5,681 bases of DNA, taken from positions 1 through 5,681 of the forward strand of contig JAISBG010000623.1 in assembly GCA_031266315.1 (NCBI GenBank). Direction: 5' to 3'. The position numbers and the translations under genes were made by a program. The DNA is from Planctomycetaceae bacterium (GTDB lineage: Bacteria > Planctomycetota > Planctomycetia > Pirellulales > Thermoguttaceae). Positions 1 through 5,479 of the stretch are shown here, piece by piece (positions within the stretch are counted from its first letter, which is position 1; every line of letters begins with the position of its first letter). Below the pieces are notes generated by a model. The model was given only the letters and a program-made list of their open reading frames with translations, ran no database searches and was not told the DNA's origin.

Positions 1-322
1 TGGAAGTCAATAGAAATCTCTAGATTTTTAATTTCTTTTCTGATTATTTTTATTTTTTTGTAAAATTTCACTGAATAATTACGAAACTTCAATTCTGACT
101 CCTTACGGAGTCAGAAAAGGAATAACGAGCAATTACTGATTATTGACCGTGAGACCTTGCCAATTGTCAGTTCGGAACGGGTTCAGCGGTAATTTGATGG
201 AGTTGTATAACAAATTCGGAATAAATTCAGACTAATTTCAATACCGAATACAATATTACCACAAGATCGATCCGACAATACTTAAAAAAATAATAATTAA
301 CTCGACAAAAAAAATTTCTTAA
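1..322. other. Gene-free AT-rich region
   Basis: I see no credible coding region here. The start contains a small AT-rich hairpin (AAATCT at 14-19, AGATTT at 22-27) followed on the plus strand by a T-rich run up to about position 60. This could be a weak terminator for a gene to the left of the window, but the stem is too AT-rich to call. A strong hairpin at 93-116 is listed separately. A weaker two-part stem pairs ATTCGG (214-219) with CCGAAT (244-249), with AAATT (223-227) and AATTT (234-238) inside it. The rest is A/T-rich without recognisable signals. Confidence 0.6.
93..116. repeat. Perfect 10-bp hairpin
   Basis: TTCTGACTCC (93-102) pairs perfectly with GGAGTCAGAA (107-116) around the four-base loop TTAC. 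There is no T-run on either side, so an intrinsic terminator is not well supported. It resembles in style the other short tight-loop hairpins of the gene-free regions near 5270-5350 and 5524-5546, though its stem sequence is unrelated to theirs. Confidence 0.6.
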
Positions 323-330
323 AATAAAGA

Positions 331-535
331 GTAACTATTCAGTAGCATGTAAAGTGTTTGATTTACAGTAGTTACGTCTTTTTTTCAATATGCCGTTAGA
401 ATAAAGCCGAAATTCGTAAACCCTTTGATATTAAATACTTCTGATTTTACCTCAATATTGTAAGGTGGAAAACAGTGGTTTTTTATATCTTGTAACCCCA
501 GTAAAATAAACACTTTAAGGCTACTGAATAGTTAC
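331..535. mobile_element. MITE-like element with IS66-style ends and 8-bp target duplication
   Basis: The 205-bp element begins GTAACTATTCAGTAGC (331-346) and ends with the exact reverse complement (520-535). The inverted similarity continues inward to about 45 bp per arm (331-375 against 492-535, about 38 of 45 aligned columns). It is flanked by the same 8 bases, AATAAAGA, at 323-330 and 536-543; the match stops at exactly 8, as expected for a target-site duplication. The interior encodes no transposase, so it would have to be moved in trans. Ends starting GTAA and 8-bp duplications are typical of the IS66 family, so an IS66-type transposase elsewhere in the genome is the likely driver; this is inference. 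Each arm also finishes inside with GTTAC, giving subterminal inverted repeats. The intact duplication suggests a fairly recent insertion. Confidence 0.8.
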
Positions 536-569
536 AATAAAGATAATGAATTAAGGATGTTTTTAGAAC

Positions 570-620
570 CTCCCTTTTGCTAAAGGGCTTTCACCCACGG
601 TCGCGTCGGCGATAACCGAC
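570..620 (-). repeat. Interspersed hairpin repeat, partial copy (copy C)
   Basis: This partial copy has the same order as the copy at 5480-5590 read on the plus strand: an A/T-cored hairpin with GCT in its loop, then GCGTCGGCGATA and CCGA. The first stem is CCCTTT (572-577) with AAAGGG (582-587). The second is GTCGG with CCGAC (605-620) around CGATAA. Between them lie about 15 extra bases not found in the other copy. It sits head-to-head with copy A (666-797): GCGTCGGCG at 603-611 is the reverse complement of CGCCGACGC at 704-712. Confidence 0.55.
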
Positions 621-665
621 TTGTACCCTTGCTTATGGATGGAAATTATCTACCACAAGGGATAC

Positions 666-797
666 CAATTATCATCGTTAACCTGATTCACAGTCGGTGA
701 GTACGCCGACGCAATCGTTCAGCGAACGGTTGCCCACCTTGTAGTTGCCTACCTGATGATTGCCTACTTTTGACGAAAGTTCCGTTGGATAACGTTT
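666..797 (+). repeat. Interspersed hairpin repeat (copy A)
   Basis: This copy is clearly homologous, in inverted orientation, to 5480-5590. Positions 666-691 match 5564-5590 reversed with two substitutions and one gap, followed by CGCCGACGCAA, a hairpin, GCCCACCT, and a block containing ATGATTGC and ACTTTT. The central hairpin pairs GCAATCGTTC (711-720) with GAACGGTTGC (724-733), with one G-T pair, around the loop AGC. The copy lies just downstream of the stop codon of the minus-strand methionine enzyme. It could form an RNA hairpin in that transcript's 3' end, but no T-run makes it a standard terminator. Confidence 0.7.
730..774 (+). repeat. Three imperfect 15-bp tandem repeats
   Basis: Three consecutive units start at 730, 745 and 760, reading TTGCCCACCTTGTAG, TTGCCTACCTGATGA and TTGCCTACTTTTGAC. 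The shared core is TTGCCYAC. The first unit begins in the right stem arm of the copy A hairpin and includes the conserved flank GCCCACCT. The related copy at 5480-5590 has one unit fewer, suggesting expansion or loss by slippage. There are too few units, and no spacers, for a CRISPR array. Confidence 0.55.
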
Positions 798-804
798 CAA
801 AAAA

Positions 805-2664
805 TTATTCCAACACGGCAAGAGCAATTTCCACCCGACCGAACGGAGCACTCACCTGAACACCGCAAACACGATGCCGCACCGCCGCAATCATTTCACG
901 GGCAATCTCAATACCTACCGCCAACTGTTCTTCCTTTGAATGTTTTGAGACGGCTTGCATTCGGTTCATGGTTTCGTCCGGCACAATCACTCCGGGAACT
1001 TCGTTTTGCATAAATTCCGCGTTACGATAACTCGCCAAAGGCCAAATTCCGGCAAGAATCGGAATAGGGCAATCACCAATCGCGTCCAAAAACGAAAGCA
1101 ACGCATTAGGATCAAACACGGGTTGTGTGATTGCAAATTCGGCTCCGGCGTCGATTTTTTTATGAAACCGGTCTAATTCCCGTTTCCGGTCAAGCGAAGT
1201 CGGGTCAAGTCCAACACCGATGACCGCGTGAGTTGGCGAAAGAGATTGACCGCCAAGATCAACACCGCGATTCAAACGCCGTTGAACCGCCGACATGCCA
1301 ATAGAATCCGTATCAAAAACTCCTGTTGCGTCGGGATAACCGCCGAGTTTGGGAGGATCGCCTGTTACAAAAAGAAGATTTCGGATTCCGAATGCTGCAC
1401 AGCCAAGAAGATCCGCCTGCATTCCAATCAGATTTCTGTCACGGCAACAAAAATGCAAAATCGGTTCGATATTCGCTTCCTGAAGAATTCGTTGCGCAAC
1501 CACCAACGGCGAAATACGGGAACTTGCTCTGGGACCGTCAGGAATATTGATTGCGTCAATTCCGTGACGATAAAGTTTCCGGCTTTTTTCAATGGATTCC
1601 GTCAAATCGTAACCGCGCGGCGGAACCAATTCAACGGTTGTAACCCAAACGCGGCGGGCAAGTTTCCACGATAATCGTGATCGGTCTTGAAAGGGAGTTT
1701 CCGGTTGTTCTTTAACTTCCGGTTGTGCCGCGTGAAGAATCGTTTTCGCAGACCGCCCTTTGTCGAGCGGTTTGATCATTTTGGCAATTTCACGAATATG
1801 ATCCGGCGTCATTCCGCAACAACCGCCAACCGCCGCAACTCCGAGATTCGCAAGCCGCATTGCATAAGTCGCAACATATTCAGGGGAACAATAATAAATC
1901 TGGCGACCTTCAAATTCTTTGGGAGTTCCGGCATTGGGCTGAACAATCAACGGCAAATGTGTAATTTTAACGGCTTCTTCTGCCGCTTGCAAAAGACCTT
2001 CGGGACCAACTCCGCAATTCATTCCAAACGCAACCGGTTGAGCGAGATTGTCGGGAATGGGAGCGAGAAGCCGGGCAATGGGTTCGCCGGATGCCGATTC
2101 CTTGTCCGAAACAACCGTACACGATAAAACAAAAGGAATGTTCGGACGTTTTACCATTGTCCGTGCGGCGCGTTCCATTGCTTCGCGGGACGGCAGTGTT
2201 TCAAATAAAATCACATCAACTCCGTTGCCGGAATCCCAAAGCGAATCTACTTGTTCCAGAATCATTGTTTCGAGTTCCGATTCGGTGTAAGTTCCCGAAG
2301 GAATGGGACCAATCGAACCGGCAACAAACAACGAATTTACCGAAGAACCGTTCTCCGAAGTCTGTGAACCGGACGAAGCAATTTTACGCGCAATTCGCAC
2401 ACCGGCTTTGTTAATTTCAACGAGTCGGTCGGCAATTCCGTGTTTTTCCAACGTATGACGATTGGCTCCAAACGTGTTGGTTGTCAAAACATCTGCGCCT
2501 GCTTCGCGATAATCTGTTAGAATTTGTTCAATTAAATTTGGTTCTGTCAGATTAAGTTCATCGAAACAGCGGTTTGTAAAAATGTGGTGCCGATAAAGTT
2601 CTGTTCCCATCGGACCGTCAAAAACAAGAATACGTTGATGGAGGACTTCTGTAAATGTGGACAT
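805..2664 (-). CDS. yitJ: Bifunctional homocysteine S-methyltransferase / 5,10-methylenetetrahydrofolate reductase
   Basis: This 619-residue cytosolic enzyme fuses two one-carbon activities of methionine synthesis, as in the YitJ-type family. Residues 1-300 form the homocysteine-binding barrel, with the N-terminal DGPMGTEL (16-23), NCG with Cys217, PNAG (243-246) and GGCCG with Cys282-Cys283. The Cys217/282/283 spacing matches the zinc-thiolate triad of the MetH homocysteine domain. Residues 335-619 form a MetF-like FAD barrel: VELVPPRG with Glu345 in the catalytic glutamate position, HFCCRDRN (404-411), TGDPP (434-438) with Asp436 in the FAD-binding aspartate position, DAGAEF and TQPVFD (505-518), and PILAGIWPL (535-543). 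The length is normal for the fusion and nothing appears broken. There is no cobalamin-binding domain. The ATG at 2664 is the first methionine ahead of the conserved N-terminus, but no Shine-Dalgarno site precedes it. I saw no riboswitch upstream. The family assignment is firm; the gene symbol is by analogy with Bacillus. Confidence 0.95.
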   Translation of the reverse strand: MSTFTEVLHQRILVFDGPMGTELYRHHIFTNRCFDELNLTEPNLIEQILTDYREAGADVLTTNTFGANRHTLEKHGIADRLVEINKAGVRIARKIASSGSQTSENGSSVNSLFVAGSIGPIPSGTYTESELETMILEQVDSLWDSGNGVDVILFETLPSREAMERAARTMVKRPNIPFVLSCTVVSDKESASGEPIARLLAPIPDNLAQPVAFGMNCGVGPEGLLQAAEEAVKITHLPLIVQPNAGTPKEFEGRQIYYCSPEYVATYAMRLANLGVAAVGGCCGMTPDHIREIAKMIKPLDKGRSAKTILHAAQPEVKEQPETPFQDRSRLSWKLARRVWVTTVELVPPRGYDLTESIEKSRKLYRHGIDAINIPDGPRASSRISPLVVAQRILQEANIEPILHFCCRDRNLIGMQADLLGCAAFGIRNLLFVTGDPPKLGGYPDATGVFDTDSIGMSAVQRRLNRGVDLGGQSLSPTHAVIGVGLDPTSLDRKRELDRFHKKIDAGAEFAITQPVFDPNALLSFLDAIGDCPIPILAGIWPLASYRNAEFMQNEVPGVIVPDETMNRMQAVSKHSKEEQLAVGIEIAREMIAAVRHRVCGVQVSAPFGRVEIALAVLE

Positions 2665-2697
2665 GATTTTAGTTAAGAGTGAATAGTTGTGTAGTGA

Positions 2698-2727
2698 ATT
2701 ATGTAATAAATAACAAACAATAGTAAA
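2698..2727 (-). promoter_or_regulatory. Weak candidate promoter for the methionine enzyme gene
   Basis: Read on the minus strand, TTTACT (2722-2727) and CATAAT (2698-2703) are separated by 18 bases and lie about 35 bases upstream of the start codon. The -10 box is good (5 of 6 to TATAAT) but the -35 box is poor, and the region is so AT-rich that chance matches are expected. Confidence 0.25.
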
Positions 2728-2790
2728 AATACTTATTTCTTTATATCACTAAACAGTACGGCTGTCGAGAGGTAGACTCATTACATTGAA

Positions 2791-3054
2791 CCTATTTTTT
2801 AGACAGGATTTACAGAATTGACAGGATAAAAAGTTTCATAAAATCCTGTAAATTTTGTTGGCCATATCAAAAAAATATTCAAAATTCGTTTACCGAAAGT
2901 TTTTAGAATTTGCTTTAAAATACTATTGTGTGGTATAATTGAAACTATCTTATCAAAACAACAAAGATTATTTTTTGACAAGATAGACACGACTTACTGG
3001 ATTTTATTTGATTTTTTATCATGTAAATTTTGTAAATCTTGTCAAAAAAATAGG
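2791..3054. repeat. 264-bp imperfect palindrome with 40-bp arms
   Basis: The outer arms 2791-2830 and 3015-3054 are reverse complements at 35 of 40 positions without gaps. Pairing continues inward in weaker form (around 2838-2851 and 2994-3007, and the TCAAAAAA region near 2868-2875), so most of the region could fold into one long hairpin with its apex near 2920. The arms carry the motif GACAGGATTTACAG and degenerate repeats of it (GACAGGAT at 2802 and 2819). No target duplication is visible next to the arms. It fills the spacer between two divergently transcribed genes. It may be a decayed MITE, a boundary or bidirectional terminator, or a structured non-coding RNA; the sequence alone does not decide. 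Confidence 0.7.
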
Positions 3055-3088
3055 TTTTTAGAAGTTGCTTAAAGTTTATTTGCGTATG

Positions 3089-3117
3089 TTGCTTTAGCGT
3101 AATATCCATTTTATAAT
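3089..3117 (+). promoter_or_regulatory. Sigma-70-type promoter of the membrane protein gene
   Basis: TTGCTT (3089-3094) and a perfect TATAAT (3112-3117) are separated by 17 bases. Transcription would start near 3124, leaving a leader of about 30 nt before the ATG at 3155. The ideal spacing and exact -10 box make this the best promoter candidate in the window. Confidence 0.55.
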
Positions 3118-3154
3118 TCGTGAAGAAACGTTTTTTGAATCATGAAATCGAACC

Positions 3155-3943
3155 ATGAAAAACAACACGAAACCAAGTCGGGATTTTTTAACGCTTGATG
3201 AAAAATTGGACGCGGTATTTTTTATTGACCGAATTGCATTGATTGAGTCGGACGAAGAAGACCCAGCCTGCCCTTTTTTCGAAACGGTTGGAGAATACGT
3301 TGACTTTTATCGGCGACTTGTTGGTCGGCGTGTTGCTGCCCGTAAATCGCTAATCCACAAAAGCAACGAACAAGCGGTTGAGGACGAAATACAACATTTA
3401 CGACAAACTATTGCTCCTTTGGTTGGTTGCCATCCAGAAATGATTACGCCGGAAGAACGATTCTACGAAATCGTACCAGTTAAAGATCAACGAAAAGCAT
3501 GGACAAATATTTTTGCCGATTTTCCCGGCTTGATTTCTTGGAGAAGAATGTTTTTCATCAATCCTCTTGTTTTTCTCCTTGTCGTTTTGTTTTTTGTTCT
3601 TCCAGTATTTGGAGGAATCGCCAATGTTTGGTTTCCTGAAATACATCGGGCGATGCATGTCATTTTCGTAGCATTATTTTGTAGTTTTCTCGTCCTTCTT
3701 CTGATTATTTTGTTTCAGCAGAGATTTTATTATCGACACCGTTGGGCATACCATGCTTTGACGCTTCGACAAATTGCTCAAAAAATTGTTGATGCGAAGG
3801 AGAAATATATTGATTATCCGATTGGATCGGTTGACGAAGTTGAGCCGTTGCTTTTGAAGACATTGTCCGAATGTTTTGACATTCCACTTGATTCGCTGAA
3901 ACCGGAAACGCGACTCGATACCGATTTGGGATTTGAATTTTAA
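3155..3943 (+). CDS. Unrecognised two-helix membrane protein with carrier-protein-like segments
   Basis: I do not recognise this 262-residue protein. Two strongly hydrophobic helices lie at about 133-155 and 167-187, joined by a short loop. Arg130-Arg131 before the first and QQRFYYRHR (188-196) after the second place both termini in the cytoplasm. The N-terminal domain is charged and probably helical. Residues 233-260 (a helix, then DIPLDSLKPETRL and DTDLGF) resemble the first helix and loop of acyl-carrier or DUF1493-like proteins, but the chain stops at DLGFEF, where the serine-bearing DSL would follow. A similar pattern occurs at 85-106 (GCHPEMITPEERF), hinting at a degenerate internal duplication on either side of the membrane segment. 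No catalytic motif is evident. The start is the ATG after a good promoter, without a Shine-Dalgarno site; an upstream ATG at 3142 is out of frame. It is divergent from the methionine enzyme gene and runs in the same direction as the STAS gene, 238 bases away. Confidence 0.8.
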   Translation: MKNNTKPSRDFLTLDEKLDAVFFIDRIALIESDEEDPACPFFETVGEYVDFYRRLVGRRVAARKSLIHKSNEQAVEDEIQHLRQTIAPLVGCHPEMITPEERFYEIVPVKDQRKAWTNIFADFPGLISWRRMFFINPLVFLLVVLFFVLPVFGGIANVWFPEIHRAMHVIFVALFCSFLVLLLIILFQQRFYYRHRWAYHALTLRQIAQKIVDAKEKYIDYPIGSVDEVEPLLLKTLSECFDIPLDSLKPETRLDTDLGFEF

Positions 3944-4040
3944 TTTCAAAACGCGGTTCAATCTCTATTCCCTATCGCGACCCGTCATAGTTCTTCCAAT
4001 CGTTGGCAACCTTTCGCGTTAAAAATTTTTGGGTGGGGGT

Positions 4041-4068
4041 TTGCATAAAGGGTTGAATACTGTATAAA
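4041..4068 (+). promoter_or_regulatory. Candidate promoter P1 for the STAS gene
   Basis: TTGCAT (4041-4046) and TATAAA (4063-4068) are spaced by 16 bases. The site lies just after a G-rich patch (4031-4039) in the 238-base spacer following the membrane protein gene. It would give a leader of about 105 nt. Confidence 0.35.
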
Positions 4069-4082
4069 TAAGCGAATTGCAT

Positions 4083-4110
4083 TTGATCTTTTGAAGGTCA
4101 ATACTAAAAT
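4083..4110 (+). promoter_or_regulatory. Candidate promoter P2 for the STAS gene
   Basis: TTGATC (4083-4088) and TAAAAT (4105-4110) are spaced by 16 bases, matching the consensus at 4 of 6 and 5 of 6 positions. The leader would be about 65 nt. P1 and P2 could be alternatives or both used. Either would make the STAS gene independent of the membrane protein gene. Confidence 0.35.
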
Positions 4111-4165
4111 TTCAAACTGAACAGTGCGGCGCGGTTGTCCACTGAATCGGGGTTCTTAAATGTTC

Positions 4166-4171
4166 AAGGAG
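4166..4171 (+). promoter_or_regulatory. Ribosome binding site of the STAS gene
   Basis: AAGGAG lies 10 bases before the ATG at 4182. It is a strong Shine-Dalgarno site and fixes the start, unlike the two preceding genes, which have none. A nearer ATG at 4174 is out of frame. Confidence 0.75.
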
Positions 4172-4181
4172 ATATGAAAAC

Positions 4182-4550
4182 ATGAATCAACAGAGAATTG
4201 ATGTAAAAAAAGTCGCCGATATTACGATTGCGACGAGCCGTGATATGAAACTCAATGACGATCTTGTGATTCAGGAATGGGGAGATCAACTCCTCACCCT
4301 TCTGGATGACCACGCATGTCGAAAATTACTGGTAAATTTCGAGCGTGTTCTTTTCATGTCCAGTTCTGCACTTCGGGCATTGATTACCCTGAATAAAAAA
4401 GCAAAAGAAACGAAAGCCACACTGCTTCTTTGCGGAATCGACGATAATATTATGGAAGCATTTCGAATCACACGACTCGATAATGTTTTTCAAATTAAGA
4501 AAAACGAAGATGAAGGAGTTCGTGTTTTTACGGTTGTTGCTGATAAATAG
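4182..4550 (+). CDS. STAS-domain anti-sigma factor antagonist (RsbV/SpoIIAA type)
   Basis: This 122-residue, single-domain cytosolic protein is of normal STAS length. The features are an N-terminal strand (VADITIATS, 11-19), the strand KLLVNFERVLFM (48-59), the switch segment SSSALRALI (60-68), a helix with LNKKAKE, the strand ATLLLCGI (79-86), and the helix/strand NIMEAFRITRLDNVFQI (89-105), which is very typical of the family. In partner switching the unphosphorylated STAS protein binds the anti-sigma ATPase, and phosphorylation of a switch serine releases it. Aligned to the usual DSSG motif, Ser61 is the likely phospho-acceptor; the acidic residue before it is Ser60 and the glycine is Ala63. 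The gene has its own Shine-Dalgarno site and candidate promoters, and the probable partner ATPase starts 120 bases downstream. The family is clear; the target sigma factor is unknown. Confidence 0.9.
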   Translation: MNQQRIDVKKVADITIATSRDMKLNDDLVIQEWGDQLLTLLDDHACRKLLVNFERVLFMSSSALRALITLNKKAKETKATLLLCGIDDNIMEAFRITRLDNVFQIKKNEDEGVRVFTVVADK

Positions 4551-4598
4551 AAGAAACGTGACCCAAACGCTGTCAATTAATTTCTAATTTCGTAAAGA

Positions 4599-4643
4599 AC
4601 CGGTGATGTCGGTAATTCCGCCGCCGTCACCGGTGGAATTTTT
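4599..4643 (+). terminator. Alternative hairpins with T-run: terminator or attenuator between the partner genes
   Basis: Two stems compete in the 120-base spacer. Stem 1 pairs ACCGGTGA (4599-4606) with TCACCGGT (4627-4634). Stem 2 pairs AATTCCGCC (4614-4622) with GGTGGAATT (4632-4640), including one G-T pair, and runs into TTTTT (4639-4643). They share 4632-4634, so they cannot form together in full. Stem 2 resembles a weak intrinsic terminator and stem 1 could act as its anti-terminator. The ribosome binding site of the ATPase gene follows 14 bases later. A simple partial terminator that lowers ATPase expression relative to STAS is equally possible. Confidence 0.45.
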
Positions 4644-4656
4644 CGGCTGTTAGGTT

Positions 4657-4662
4657 TTGGAG
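4657..4662 (+). promoter_or_regulatory. Ribosome binding site of the anti-sigma ATPase gene
   Basis: TTGGAG lies 8 bases before the ATG at 4671, a moderate Shine-Dalgarno match that supports this start. Confidence 0.6.
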
Positions 4663-4670
4663 TGTAATAC

Positions 4671-5099
4671 ATGGATTCGGACGCCCAATTATGGAACTGG
4701 TCGAAAGATTGTTCTTTTCCAAGTGACATGAATATTGCTCATGGTCTTATTGAGCAGGTTATGGAGCAAGTTAAGTTGATCGGCTGGAGCAATAAAGAGG
4801 AGTTTGCCGTCAATATGGCTTTGGAAGAAGCACTCGTCAATGCAATTCAGCATGGCAATGATTCTGATCCGGCAAAACAGGTTCGTTTTTCTTGCCGGTT
4901 AAATGATCAACGAATTTATGTCCGTATTGAAGACGAAGGTTCCGGCTTCAACCCGAATACCATTCCTGATCCGACGGATCCCGAACATATTATGATTGCT
5001 TCCGGGCGTGGTGTTCTTCTCATTAAGAATTTCGTTTCGCGTATTCAATGGAACGAAAAAGGAAATGTCCTCGAATTCGAAAAAGAACACAAATCTTAA
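4671..5099 (+). CDS. RsbW/SpoIIAB-like anti-sigma factor ATPase (HATPase_c_2)
   Basis: This 142-residue cytosolic protein has a GHKL ATP-binding fold and is of normal length for serine kinases of the RsbW type. The N box is EEALVNAIQHGN (52-63), with the Glu, Asn57 and His61 expected for magnesium and ATP binding. The G1 box is EDEGSGF (87-93) and the G2 box is SGRGVLLIK (111-119). The C-terminal strand pair (VSRIQW and NVLEFEK) is typical. Such proteins bind a sigma factor or another target and phosphorylate their STAS antagonist. The STAS gene immediately upstream is the obvious partner. No sigma factor follows, so the controlled target lies elsewhere or is not a sigma factor. The protein begins directly with the domain and has no transmembrane or extra regulatory region. 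Its transcript probably extends from the STAS gene, subject to the hairpins in the spacer; no separate promoter is convincing. Confidence 0.9.
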   Translation: MDSDAQLWNWSKDCSFPSDMNIAHGLIEQVMEQVKLIGWSNKEEFAVNMALEEALVNAIQHGNDSDPAKQVRFSCRLNDQRIYVRIEDEGSGFNPNTIPDPTDPEHIMIASGRGVLLIKNFVSRIQWNEKGNVLEFEKEHKS

Positions 5100-5165
5100 A
5101 ATATCAACCCGAATTTTCATCAATTCTGCATTTTCGTGTTCAAAATAAATTTTAATACAATTATT

Positions 5166-5241
5166 AACTATACTGTGTTAGTCGTAAAATTAGTATTTTA
5201 TAACTATTCCGTGTAATTTTGTTAAAAGTTGGCATAACTAT
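5166..5241 (+). repeat. Three spaced TAACTAT repeats
   Basis: TAACTAT occurs at 5166, 5202 and 5235 (spacings 36 and 33). The first two share a longer form (TAACTATACTGTGTTA and TAACTATTCCGTGTAA). TAACTAT is also part of the end of the element at 331-535 (GTAACTATTC), so these may be remnants of old insertions. They could also be binding sites or chance in AT-rich DNA. Confidence 0.3.
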
Positions 5242-5268
5242 TTACTGAACAGGTACAAAAAGCAGAAT

Positions 5269-5349
5269 AGCCCGATAGGGCTTAATTTTCATAACCGTAG
5301 GTCAAAGACCTGCGGTGTAACGATAAACAGCCTACTGCCTGAAAGGCAG
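5269..5349 (+). repeat. Cluster of three short tight-loop hairpins
   Basis: There are three independent stems. AGCCC (5269-5273) pairs with GGGCT (5278-5282) around GATA and is followed by TTAATTTT, so it could weakly terminate the ATPase transcript. ACCGTAGGTC (5294-5303) pairs with GACCTGCGGT (5307-5316) around AAA, with one G-T pair. CTGCCT (5335-5340) pairs with AGGCAG (5344-5349) around GAA. The stem sequences are unrelated to one another but the size is similar. The GATA loop also appears in the hairpin at 5548-5561 and, within CGATAA, at 610-615. Confidence 0.55.
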
Positions 5350-5353
5350 AATT

Positions 5354-5429
5354 TTAATTAATAGTTGGGGACGCAAGCGGATTCAATACGTTGCGGTAAA
5401 TAACATGCTTGCGAACTATTCATTATTAA
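5354..5429. repeat. Bulged inverted repeat
   Basis: AATAGTT (5360-5366) and CGCAAGC (5372-5378) pair with GCTTGCG (5407-5413) and AACTATT (5414-5420), giving 14 pairs interrupted only by a five-base bulge (GGGGA) on the left. TTAAT (5354-5358) and ATTAA (5425-5429) extend it. Within the loop CGCAA can instead pair with TTGCG at 5391-5395. It may be a small relic palindromic element; no coding potential is seen. Confidence 0.5.
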
Positions 5430-5440
5430 CTCAGGTTCCG

Positions 5441-5479
5441 CACCGTCGGTAAAAAGTCCTAATTCTACCGGATTCGGTG
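5441..5479. repeat. Two-part imperfect hairpin
   Basis: CACCG (5441-5445) pairs with CGGTG (5475-5479), and inside it CGGTA (5447-5451) pairs with TACCG (5466-5470). The unpaired parts are short, so the whole could fold as one interrupted stem. No associated T-run or gene. Confidence 0.4.

Noticed and set aside
730..774. Short repeats as a CRISPR array
   Set aside because: The units are 15 bp, directly adjacent and imperfect, with no spacers and no cas genes.
955..2414. Several plus-strand open frames antisense to the methionine enzyme
   Set aside because: The minus-strand gene is intact with clear family motifs throughout, and the antisense translations are low-complexity and basic without recognisable domains.
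2665..2790. SAM or cobalamin riboswitch upstream of the methionine enzyme gene
   Set aside because: The leader is AT-rich and I find none of the conserved helices or the cobalamin-box pattern.
2799..2990. Minus-strand open frame of 63 codons
   Set aside because: It lies inside the imperfect palindrome, its C-terminus is a translation of the repeat motif, and it has no ribosome binding site or recognisable protein feature.
3398..3961. Minus-strand open frames opposite the membrane protein gene
   Set aside because: They are shadows of the plus-strand gene, with no start signals or protein-like features.
3944..4046. In-frame open extension of the membrane protein past its TAA, and shifted frames that might restore a carrier-domain serine
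   Set aside because: None of the three frames encodes the expected DSL helix; the stretch looks like ordinary spacer.
4029..4052. G-rich patch (GGGTGGGGG and a later GGG) as a possible G-quadruplex
   Set aside because: Only three usable G-runs are present, so a stable three-tier quadruplex is not supported.
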